Shown here: one piece after another, positions 1 through 4,546 of the stretch | Position numbering within the stretch: position 1 is the stretch's first letter | Layout of the letters: the number at the start of each line of letters is the position of its first letter | From: Rhodospirillaceae bacterium | GTDB lineage: Bacteria; Pseudomonadota; Alphaproteobacteria; UBA8366; GCA-2717185 | DNA length: 7,091 nt | Reading direction: 5' to 3' | NCBI GenBank assembly: GCA_028817685.1 | Contig: JAPPPC010000853.1 | Location: 1-7,091, forward strand | Position numbers and translations under genes: made by a program | Notes under the pieces: model-generated | What the model was told of the DNA's origin: nothing | Database searches by the model: none | The model's input: only the letters and a program-made list of their open reading frames with translations

Positions 1-3
1 AAA

Positions 4-11
4 TCCTCCCT
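4..11 (-). promoter_or_regulatory. Ribosome binding site of a leftward gene starting off the left edge
   Basis: Read on the minus strand, the first bases of the window are TAAGGGAGGATTT. This contains a strong Shine-Dalgarno core (AGGGAGGA) that ends three bases from the edge, so a start codon is expected within a few bases outside the window. A 5-bp hairpin (ACACC/GGTGT, 19-32) lies just upstream of it in the same leader. Because the site lies at the end of a putative integrated element, the gene may be the element's integrase or excisionase. That identity is inference, since no coding sequence of the gene is visible. Confidence 0.5.
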
Positions 12-99
12 TATGAAAACACCTCAGGGTGTCCCAGGGGCGCTGATGTCAGACACTGAGCGCTTCGTTAGTTTGAGCTTCATCGTCACTATTTCGTCT

Positions 100-129
100 G
101 GGCTACACTTGGGCTACACCTAGGCTACA
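100..129. repeat. Three 11-bp tandem repeats, possible integrase arm sites
   Basis: GGGCTACA occurs at 100-107 and 111-118, followed by AGGCTACA at 122-129, with an exact 11-bp period, about one helical turn. The extended unit is roughly TGGGCTACAC(T/C). Helically phased short direct repeats beside a tRNA attachment core resemble the arm-type sites bound by the N-terminal domain of lambda-type tyrosine integrases. The repeats are seen directly. The arm-site role is inferred from their position about 100 bp from the tRNA fragment. Confidence 0.55.
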
Positions 130-137
130 GTTGTAGC
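124..137. promoter_or_regulatory. Perfect inverted repeat GCTACA-GT-TGTAGC
   Basis: The third tandem repeat is followed by its mirror image, giving a perfect inverted repeat with 6-bp arms (124-129 and 132-137) around GT. A dimeric operator or a paired arm site would look like this. It lies in what would be the leader or promoter zone of the leftward gene whose ribosome binding site is at 4-11. A weak minus-strand promoter can be proposed to its right (TTGACT at 183-178 and CATTAT at 158-153), but its 19-bp spacing is too long to trust. Confidence 0.4.
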
Positions 138-229
138 GAGTAACTGCGACGTATAATGTCGTCTGATGTCAGGGATAAGTCAATGAAATTAGTATGTTTG
201 GCGATTGTAGTCGCTGCCGTCGAACCGTC

Positions 230-254
230 ACTTCAACCTTGCCAAGGTTGAAGT
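230..254. repeat. Attachment-site core: 11-bp inverted repeat across the tRNA anticodon loop
   Basis: ACTTCAACCTT (230-240) and AAGGTTGAAGT (244-254) form a perfect 11-bp inverted repeat around the anticodon GCC. The inner part is the normal anticodon stem-loop. The outer four bases (ACTT/AAGT) extend symmetry beyond the stem, and on the left side they belong to non-tRNA sequence. Tyrosine recombinases that target tRNA anticodon loops bind inverted core sites flanking a roughly 7-bp overlap, and this arrangement fits. The crossover would lie within TTGCCAA (239-245). This half-site is therefore attL or attR of an element to the left. Confidence 0.6.
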
Positions 255-283
255 CGTGAGTTCGAATCTCATCGCCCGCTCCA
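234..283 (+). tRNA. tRNA-Gly(GCC), 3' half only
   Basis: From the anticodon arm onward the sequence is a clean tRNA-Gly. The anticodon stem is CAACC/GGTTG (234-238, 246-250) with loop TTGCCAA and anticodon GCC at 241-243. A 5-nt variable loop follows, then a T arm GTGAG/CTCAT around TTCGAAT (256-272). The 3' acceptor strand is CGCCCGC (273-279), then discriminator T and encoded CCA (281-283). The matching 5' acceptor strand GCGGGCG and a D arm are absent from the preceding 100 bases, so this copy cannot fold as a tRNA. It is best read as the duplicated 3' end left by an element that integrated into the gene, with the intact copy expected at the other end of the element. Confidence 0.8.
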
Positions 284-412
284 ATTTCTTCCAAATCTGC
301 CAATCTGTTAAAGTCGCGGCGAGAGGCGTGATTGGGGCGACACGCGCATTGCCTTTTCAGTTATAGTGCCCAGATAGCTTCCATTGAGAGCACCTGAGAA
401 GGACGGGGATTC

Positions 413-420
413 ATGCCATC
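413..420 (+). other. Apparent 1-base deletion directly after the expected metA start codon
   Basis: An ATG at 413 follows the Shine-Dalgarno sequence AAGGA (399-403) with 9-nt spacing and reads ATGCCATCAAGGTT. Read in the downstream metA frame, the same DNA gives IKVPDNLPAQATLENEG, the expected MetA N-terminus, which normally begins MPI(K/R). One additional base after ATGCC would restore MPIKVPDN exactly. As written, ATG 413 opens a frame of about 21 codons that stops near 478. Possibilities are a sequencing or assembly indel, a genuine loss-of-function mutation, or use of an unusual in-frame start such as ATT at 409 (5 nt after AAGGA) or TTG at 454. Confidence 0.75.
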
Positions 421-453
421 AAGGTTCCGGACAACCTGCCGGCGCAGGCGACA

Positions 454-1344
454 TTGGAAAATGAAGGCATTCTGCTGATCACCGAGGGAGCGGCGGTGCG
501 GCAGGATGTGCGGCCGCTCGAAATCGCGCTGCTCAACCTGATGCCGGAAAAGATCAAGACGGAGACGCAGATCTCTCGTCTCTTGGGTGCGACTCCATTG
601 CAGATCGAACTCACCTTGCTGACGACGTCGAGCTACGCGCCGAAGAACACCTCGGCCGAGCATATGCTGGCCTTCTACCAGCCCTGGGAGGATGTGCGGG
701 ACCGCAAGTTCGACGGACTGATCGTCACCGGCGCGCCCATCGAAACCCTGCCGTTCCAGGATGTCGTCTATTGGCGCGAGCTGACCCAGATCTTCGACTG
801 GTCGCTGAGCCACGTTCAGGAGACCTACAACATCTGTTGGGGCGCGCAGGCGGCGTTGCAGCATTTCCACGGTGTGCCGAAATACGAACTGCCGCAGAAG
901 ATGTTCGGCGTCTACCCGCACCATGTACGCGGCGGGCGCGACACGTTGCTGCGTGGCTTCAACGACGTCATCCCCGTACCTGTCAGCCGTCATACGGAAG
1001 TGCGGCGCGATGATCTTCCGACGCAGTCGGGCCTGGAAGTGCTGTTGGAATCGGATGAATCGGGCCTGTGCCTGATTCGAGACGAGGGTCGGCGGCAGAC
1101 CTATATGTTCAACCATTTGGAATATGACACCGGTACGCTGGCGGACGAATATCGCCGCGATGTAGCGGCCGGCACCGAAATTCAGCTGCCGGCCTATTAC
1201 TTCCCGGAGAACGATCCGGAGAAAGAGCCCGCCAACAGCTGGCGGGCGCACGGCGCCCTGCTGATTTGCAACTGGATCTACGACCTGTACCAGTCGACGT
1301 CGTTCGAGCTGGTCGATATTCCGCACCGGCGTCAGGCGCGGTAG
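454..1344 (+). CDS. metA: Homoserine O-acetyltransferase (MetA family)
   Basis: This gene encodes the first committed step of methionine synthesis, acylation of the homoserine hydroxyl, in the cytoplasm. The open frame from TTG 454 gives 296 residues. Adding 14 converts to standard MetA numbering, because about 14 N-terminal residues are encoded upstream in the same frame. Catalytic residues sit exactly where expected: Cys128 in NICWGAQ (standard 142), His221 (235) and Glu223 (237) in FNHLEYD. Glu97 in GAPIETL corresponds to standard residue 111. Glu there is associated with acetyl-CoA use and Gly with succinyl-CoA, so acetyltransferase activity (MetAA type) is predicted despite the MetA name. 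The C-terminal RAHGALLICNWIYDLYQ block is intact. I use TTG 454 only as the first conventional start codon that keeps the frame. It has no clear ribosome binding site, and the natural start is probably the out-of-frame ATG at 413. The 3' end of the stop codon is already inside a hairpin repeat. No SAM-II riboswitch was recognised upstream. Confidence 0.9.
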   Translation: MENEGILLITEGAAVRQDVRPLEIALLNLMPEKIKTETQISRLLGATPLQIELTLLTTSSYAPKNTSAEHMLAFYQPWEDVRDRKFDGLIVTGAPIETLPFQDVVYWRELTQIFDWSLSHVQETYNICWGAQAALQHFHGVPKYELPQKMFGVYPHHVRGGRDTLLRGFNDVIPVPVSRHTEVRRDDLPTQSGLEVLLESDESGLCLIRDEGRRQTYMFNHLEYDTGTLADEYRRDVAAGTEIQLPAYYFPENDPEKEPANSWRAHGALLICNWIYDLYQSTSFELVDIPHRRQAR

Positions 1345-1403
1345 ATCAGATCAAGTCTAGATGGAACCGTTCCCGGTTTCATCTAAACTTGTGAATCTGA
1401 TCT
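1343..1403. repeat. Large imperfect hairpin, first of two related palindromic repeats
   Basis: The arms AGATCAGAT (1343-1351) and ATCTGATCT (1395-1403) pair perfectly. An inner stem follows: CAAGTCTAGATGGAACCG (1352-1369) against CGGTTTCATCTAAACTTG (1374-1391), with few mismatches and a 4-nt loop. The right strand carries three unpaired bases (TGA, 1392-1394), which read TCA on the minus strand. The element begins inside the metA stop codon. It has no strong T-run, so it is more likely a mobile intergenic palindrome (REP/MITE-like) than a standard terminator, although it could slow or end transcription. On the minus strand it shares GATTCACA and the loop-proximal AACGG with the element at 1418-1481. 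Confidence 0.75.
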
Positions 1404-1417
1404 ATCTATCAATAGTG

Positions 1418-1481
1418 TAGAGCCGATTCACATGGTTTTTGGATCGCCAACGGCGATTCCAACAAACCATGATCGGCTCTA
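1418..1481. repeat. Large imperfect hairpin, second of two related palindromic repeats
   Basis: TAGAGCCGAT (1418-1427) pairs perfectly with ATCGGCTCTA (1472-1481). Three unpaired bases TCA (1428-1430) follow, then an inner stem beginning CATGGTTT (1431-1438) against AAACCATG (1464-1471). The stem closes with TCGCC/GGCGA (1444-1448, 1452-1456) around loop AAC. Architecture, bulge position, the word GATTCACA and the AACGG at the loop match the reverse complement of the hairpin at 1343-1403. The two therefore look like oppositely oriented members of one intergenic repeat family, 14 bp apart. Confidence 0.75.
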
Positions 1482-1512
1482 GGCAACAAATTCGAGTGTG
1501 ACTTGCGTTGTT

Positions 1513-1532
1513 GCCGGACGTTAACGTCCGGC
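1513..1532. promoter_or_regulatory. Perfect 20-bp palindrome upstream of the exporter gene
   Basis: GCCGGACGTT (1513-1522) is followed directly by its reverse complement AACGTCCGGC (1523-1532), with no spacer. This is a perfect uninterrupted palindrome of two full decamers. It has no loop and no following T-run, so a DNA-binding site for a dimeric regulator is more likely than a terminator. It lies just upstream of the candidate promoter of the 1604-2233 gene, a position that would suit an activator. No specific regulator can be named. Confidence 0.5.
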
Positions 1533-1543
1533 GGCCGGCGACT

Positions 1544-1571
1544 CTGACTAACACCTAGTTTGCGTTAGAAT
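1544..1571 (+). promoter_or_regulatory. Candidate sigma-70-type promoter of the exporter gene
   Basis: CTGACT (1544-1549) and TAGAAT (1566-1571) match the -35 and -10 consensus at 4 and 5 of 6 positions, with a 16-bp spacer. Transcription would begin near 1578, giving a leader of about 25 nt before ATG 1604. The 20-bp palindrome ends 11 bp upstream of the -35 box. This is a pattern match only. Confidence 0.35.
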
Positions 1572-1603
1572 TTCGCACGGGATGTTGCAACGGACGGATC
1601 GCG

Positions 1604-2233
1604 ATGGGCTGGGAGAATCTGATCGTCTTCATCGGCGGGTGCGCGCTGATCATCGTCGCGCCCGGGCCGGATATTCTGCTCGCGGTTGCGCGCGGATTGG
1701 GTCAGGGGCGGCTCGCCGCGATCGCCAGCTCGTGCGGCTGCGGTCTCAGCATCTTCATCCATTCAGTGTTGGCCGCCTTCGGCCTGTCGCTGCTGCTGCA
1801 GACCTCGCTGATCGCCTTCGCGGTCGTGAAGTTCGCTGGGGCCGCCTATCTCATCTATCTCGGTGTTCGGTGCATCCGCTCGAAAGAGCTCTTCCAGCCT
1901 TCCGCCGCCAGCGCGGTGTCGCTGGCGCGCGTCTTCTATGTCGGCTTCCTATCGAACTTCCTGAACCCGAAGGTCCTGTTGTTCAGCCTGGCCTTCCTGC
2001 CGCAGTTCGTCGATCCGGCCGCCGGCGCGGCCTCGCTGCAGATGCTGTTGCTCGGCGCGTTGTTCGCGGTGATGACGGCCGGCTCCTTCTGCGTCTTCGG
2101 CTGCTTCGCAAGTGCCCTGTCCGCCTGGTTCCGCGCCCACCCGCGCGTCGCGATCGGCCTCAACTGGAGCGCCGGCATCGCCCTGATCGCCTCCGGCCTG
2201 CGTATTGCAACGCTGAAGCAGGAGCAGAGCTAA
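1604..2233 (+). CDS. LysE/RhtB-family amino-acid or small-metabolite exporter
   Basis: This 209-residue inner-membrane protein has the length and layout of the RhtB/LysE exporters, which pump out amino acids such as homoserine, threonine or lysine, or related metabolites. The family signature APGPD is at residues 19-23 after a hydrophobic N-terminal segment. KFAGAAYLIYLG is at 76-87, and NPKVLLFSLAFLPQFVDP at 121-138 is the second conserved half. About six hydrophobic segments are visible (roughly 5-27, 39-60, 64-87, 112-134, 147-173 and 183-200). The ribosome binding site is weak (GGACGGA, 1592-1598). The substrate cannot be told from sequence. Its position downstream of a homoserine acyltransferase makes homoserine-type export tempting, but two hairpins and a separate promoter candidate lie between them, so this is not evidence of an operon. 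It converges on the next gene with a 16-bp gap. Confidence 0.85.
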   Translation: MGWENLIVFIGGCALIIVAPGPDILLAVARGLGQGRLAAIASSCGCGLSIFIHSVLAAFGLSLLLQTSLIAFAVVKFAGAAYLIYLGVRCIRSKELFQPSAASAVSLARVFYVGFLSNFLNPKVLLFSLAFLPQFVDPAAGAASLQMLLLGALFAVMTAGSFCVFGCFASALSAWFRAHPRVAIGLNWSAGIALIASGLRIATLKQEQS

Positions 2234-2249
2234 TCCTTTCGACAGCGTC

Positions 2250-3050
2250 CTAATACGCCACGTACGGCGTCGCGCCGCCGTCGACGGCGACGGCCTGGCC
2301 GGTGACGGCACTGGCCTGCGGTGAGGCGAGGAACAGCACCATGGGGGCGATGTCGTCCGGTTCGACGATACGGCCGATGGGAAAGCCGGCGGTGAAGGAG
2401 GCTTCCGCCTCTTCCAGGCTGACGCCAAGCTTCTTGGCCCGCGCTTCGAGGCGCGCCGGATAGCGGTCGGTCTTGGTGAAGGGCGGGTGGACGATGTTCA
2501 CCGTGATGCCGTCGGCCGCGACCTCGTAGCTGAACTGTTTGACGAAATTGGCCAAGGCCGCGTTGCCGAGACCGCTGGGCAGACCGTCGACGCCGACATT
2601 GCGGGCCGAGGAGCCGCCAATGCAGATCACACGGCCGCGGCCCGACGCGCGTAGATGGGGCAACGCCGCGCGGCAGCAGCGCATCGAGGCCAGGGTCTTG
2701 CCGTTGACCCGCTCCATCACCTGCTCGTCGCTGAGGGTTTCAAGCCGCCCGCCGATATTGGTCGAGGCGTTGTTGACCAGCACGTCGAGCCGGCCGAAGG
2801 CGTCGGTCGCCGCGGCGACGGCGCTTTTGCAGCCTTCGGCGTCGAACAGGTCGGCGACCACGGCGACCGCCTGCACGCCCTTGGCCTCGATCTCCGCCTT
2901 GGCGCCGGCGAGCGCTTCCTCGTCGCGGCCGCAGATGGCGACGTTGGCGCCTTCACCGGCGAAGCCCCGCGCGATGGCCTTGCCGATCCCTCTATTGCCG
3001 CCGGTGACGAGGACGGCCTTCCCGTTCAATTGCAGGTCGATGGTTCCCAC
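2250..3050 (-). CDS. Short-chain dehydrogenase-like protein lacking the YxxxK pair
   Basis: This 266-residue protein has a classical SDR fold. The dinucleotide motif TGGNRGIG is at 17-23, DLFDAEG at 67-73, NNAS at 93-96 in place of the usual NNAG, and the tetrad Asn at 116. SS is at 147-148 after the strand VICIGG, and VDGGATPY closes the C-terminus. The catalytic Tyr and Lys are missing: the segment aligning with YxxxK reads SGLGN (159-163), so Tyr becomes Ser and Lys becomes Asn, with the surrounding NAALANFVK context intact. Classical reductase chemistry is therefore doubtful. It may bind NAD(P)(H) without normal turnover or use different chemistry, as some divergent SDRs appear to. The start is GTG at 3050. 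The nearest purine-rich stretch abuts it, so the exact start is uncertain. It is encoded alone, divergent from the cupin gene and convergent with the exporter. Confidence 0.85.
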   Translation of the reverse strand: MGTIDLQLNGKAVLVTGGNRGIGKAIARGFAGEGANVAICGRDEEALAGAKAEIEAKGVQAVAVVADLFDAEGCKSAVAAATDAFGRLDVLVNNASTNIGGRLETLSDEQVMERVNGKTLASMRCCRAALPHLRASGRGRVICIGGSSARNVGVDGLPSGLGNAALANFVKQFSYEVAADGITVNIVHPPFTKTDRYPARLEARAKKLGVSLEEAEASFTAGFPIGRIVEPDDIAPMVLFLASPQASAVTGQAVAVDGGATPYVAY

Positions 3051-3183
3051 TCCCGTTTGGAATTGCGGGTCGGGATTATAGACAGGCGATTTCCGCGCCG
3101 TCGCGTGGTTTTGGTGCGGGATTGGCGTGATGCCGATAAATCGGTTTCAATAGGGCCGGGACATGAGCCAAGGGAGGCCCGGT

Positions 3184-3753
3184 ATGACGACGCACGAACA
3201 TCCTTCGATCCGCGACATGGCGCAGGCGGTCATCGCCGCGATCGGGCGCGAGGGGGACAATCTGGAGCCGCTGCGGTCCGGGCTGCTCGAGGCCGTCAAA
3301 CCGTTCATCGCGCGGCCCGACCTGTTCGCGCTCGGCGTCAAACGGCCCGGCAACCACATCGATAACTCGAAATACGTCTATTACGACGGCGAACTGTCGA
3401 TCACCATCGACCAGCTGCCCCAGGGGCTGGTGGTGCCGCCGCACGATCACGGGGTCTGGGAGGCGCTTTGCTTGCTCAAAGGCCGGCTGCGCCACGTGGT
3501 GTACGACCGGCTGGACGACGGGTCCGTCGAAGGGCATGCGGAGCTGAAGACGATCGAGGACAAGATCTACACGCCCGGCGAGATGGCGATGGTCATGCCG
3601 CCGGCGGAGATTCACAGTTTCGAGGCGCTGGAACCGGAAACCTTCATCTGCACCATCGTCGGCGGCAACTACAGTCCGACGCGGCATTACTACAACGCCG
3701 ACAAGAACACCTATGTCGTCGCACAGGCGGGCAAGCAACCGAAGGCGGCCTAA
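3184..3753 (+). CDS. Cupin protein, cysteine-dioxygenase-like superfamily
   Basis: This 189-residue soluble protein has one double-stranded beta-helix (cupin) domain. Candidate metal ligands are His87 and His89 in PPHDHG, Glu93 in VWEAL, and His144 in AEIHSF. This is the usual HxH...E...H cupin set, and Fe(II) is the likely metal by analogy with the family. Cysteine dioxygenases and thiol dioxygenases share the motif HxH...H, and Cys96 lies close to the ligand loop. However, the rest does not match a known member well enough to assign a thiol substrate. I chose ATG 3184 over ATG 3163 because AGGGAGG (3171-3177) lies 6 nt before 3184, within the sequence that would be coding if translation began at 3163. 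The gene is encoded alone. Its 3' end converges on the Hsp20 gene with a 27-bp gap. Confidence 0.8.
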   Translation: MTTHEHPSIRDMAQAVIAAIGREGDNLEPLRSGLLEAVKPFIARPDLFALGVKRPGNHIDNSKYVYYDGELSITIDQLPQGLVVPPHDHGVWEALCLLKGRLRHVVYDRLDDGSVEGHAELKTIEDKIYTPGEMAMVMPPAEIHSFEALEPETFICTIVGGNYSPTRHYYNADKNTYVVAQAGKQPKAA

Positions 3754-3780
3754 AGGGCAGCCGCCCCGGTCGCAACGGGT

Positions 3781-4218
3781 TTATCCGCGCCGGACGGCGA
3801 TCTTCTCTTCTTCGCGTTTGGCCGGCGATGTCTTTGGCAGGGTGAGCGTCAGGACACCGTCATTGAAGTCGGCGCCGATATCGCTGGCATCCACGTCGCC
3901 CGGCAGGCGAAAGGAGCGCTGGAACGCGCCATAGCTGCGTTCGGTGAAATAGTATGTCTTCGTCTTTTCTTCGCGGCTGTTTTTCTTTTCGCCTTTGATC
4001 GTCAGCACATGGTCATGCAGCGAAACGTCGATGTCTTCCGGGGCGACGCCGGGCAGCTCCATATTGATCTCATAGGCGTTTTCGGCGTTCGCGGCGTCCG
4101 CGCTCGGCGAAAAGAAATTCGCCACAGACGCAGCGGCGGTGCGGAACGGTTCGAACAGGTGCGGCCAGACGGATTGGCTCTTGTCGGCGGGTGTTTTGTG
4201 GTCGGATGTCGCTTCCAT
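3781..4218 (-). CDS. Small heat-shock protein, Hsp20/alpha-crystallin family
   Basis: This 145-residue ATP-independent holdase binds unfolding proteins in the cytoplasm and passes them to the Hsp70/ClpB system. A variable N-terminal arm (1-44) is followed by the alpha-crystallin domain (about 45-130). That domain contains the conserved INMELPGV at 51-58 and the family signature GVLTLTLPK at 121-129. A short C-terminal tail carries the IxV oligomerisation motif (Ile140-Ala-Val142). The start at ATG 4218 is preceded by GGGAAGGA with about 9-nt spacing. The same frame stays open to 4266, but the upstream codons carry no family similarity and lie beyond this ribosome binding site. It is encoded alone and faces away from the parvulin gene across an AT-rich spacer. 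Confidence 0.92.
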   Translation of the reverse strand: MEATSDHKTPADKSQSVWPHLFEPFRTAAASVANFFSPSADAANAENAYEINMELPGVAPEDIDVSLHDHVLTIKGEKKNSREEKTKTYYFTERSYGAFQRSFRLPGDVDASDIGADFNDGVLTLTLPKTSPAKREEEKIAVRRG

Positions 4219-4267
4219 GGTGGAGGTTCCTTCCCTATGAAGCACGATGTTGCGTGTTTCTTTCAAG
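4219..4267 (-). promoter_or_regulatory. Hsp20 leader with ribosome binding site and possible heat-responsive elements
   Basis: On the minus strand the leader holds CTTGAAA (4267-4261), which matches the -35 of heat-shock (RpoH) promoters. The best -10 candidate, CTTCAT (4242-4237), is 18 bp away, longer than expected for RpoH, and would place the transcription start on the Shine-Dalgarno sequence. Alternatively, CUUC (4243-4240 region) can pair with GAAG in the Shine-Dalgarno GGGAAGGA, a small hairpin reminiscent of RNA thermometers but only 4 bp long. Only the ribosome binding site (4235-4228) is secure. Confidence 0.35.
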
Positions 4268-4546
4268 ATAGGGTCGCGCCTGATTCCGCGCGTTGACTTG
4301 GATCAAATCGTAAACTTCGCCCGCTAACGTTGTATTGAGGCCAAAATGTGTTGAGTTAAAGTCAACTCTTTGTTTTGTATTTGTAAAACCGTGAAATTTT
4401 GCGACTTTTACGCGGTATTCCCGGGCCGAAACACACAATAAACTGGATTTTTTCGACAGTTCTGTTACATATGTCCGTACATTAAACGACGCACCGGACC
4501 GGGTTAGACGCAGCCTTCTGCCAGGTTCTCACAATGGGAGGGCAGT
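4268..4546. other. Long AT-rich divergent spacer between hsp20 and the parvulin gene
   Basis: Together with the Hsp20 leader this forms a 328-bp gap without a convincing gene. Positions about 4300-4490 are clearly richer in A and T than the coding DNA on either side. Visible structure is limited. There is a 5-bp hairpin GAGTT/AACTC around 4353-4367, several T-rich tracts (for example 4368-4382 and 4448-4453) and a CCCGGG at 4420-4425. The spacer presumably carries the promoters of both flanking genes. The parvulin ribosome binding site GGGAGGG is at 4536-4542. No RNA gene was recognised. Confidence 0.6.
4453..4483 (+). promoter_or_regulatory. Weak promoter candidate for the parvulin gene
   Basis: TCGACA (4453-4458) matches the -35 consensus at 5 of 6 positions and TACATT (4478-4483) matches the -10 consensus at 4 of 6. 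The 19-bp spacing is longer than usual. Transcription would start near 4490, giving a leader of about 57 nt. This is a pattern match without other support. Confidence 0.25.

Larger units (their letters stand above)
43..172. repeat. Pair of 10-bp direct repeats 120 bp apart
   Basis: The decamer CTGATGTCAG occurs at 43-52 and again at 163-172, exactly 120 bp apart. Each copy is itself a near-palindrome (CTGA/TCAG arms around TG). The two copies flank the 11-bp tandem repeats and the GCTACA palindrome. Identical sites bracketing an element end are typical of binding sites for an integrase, excisionase or repressor. Which protein binds here cannot be told from the sequence. Confidence 0.55.

Noticed and set aside
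198..283. A complete tRNA starting near GGCGAT at 200
   Set aside because: The 3' acceptor strand CGCCCGC needs GCGGGCG at the 5' end, and no D arm is present. The short GGCGAT/ATCGCC match conflicts with the T-stem.
284..412. SAM-II riboswitch in front of metA, common in alphaproteobacteria
   Set aside because: I could not find the conserved pseudoknot words of SAM-II. The only structure seen is GTCGC/GCGAC at 313-317 and 337-341 with an overlapping alternative pairing.
361..1326. A 321-codon open frame on the minus strand opposite metA
   Set aside because: It is a mirror of the GC-rich metA codons, Arg/Gln/Val-rich, without recognisable motifs. MetA on the plus strand has all catalytic residues.
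1343..1403. First hairpin as an ordinary rho-independent terminator of metA
   Set aside because: The arms are long and AT-mixed with no T-run after the stem, and a second element of the same family follows, so a repeat element explains it better.
1949..2428. Minus-strand open frame spanning the exporter and dehydrogenase ends
   Set aside because: It is low-complexity, Arg/Pro/Ala-rich and overlaps two well-supported genes in other frames.
3163..3183. Earlier cupin start at ATG 3163
   Set aside because: No ribosome binding site precedes it, while AGGGAGG lies at ideal distance before ATG 3184.
2539..3365. Plus-strand open frames opposite the dehydrogenase and running into the cupin start
   Set aside because: They show composition-driven residues without motifs, and are incompatible with the SDR and cupin genes, which carry clear family motifs.
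4219..4266. Longer Hsp20 N-terminus starting at 4266
   Set aside because: The extra 16 residues lie upstream of the clear ribosome binding site of ATG 4218 and look unlike Hsp20 N-termini.
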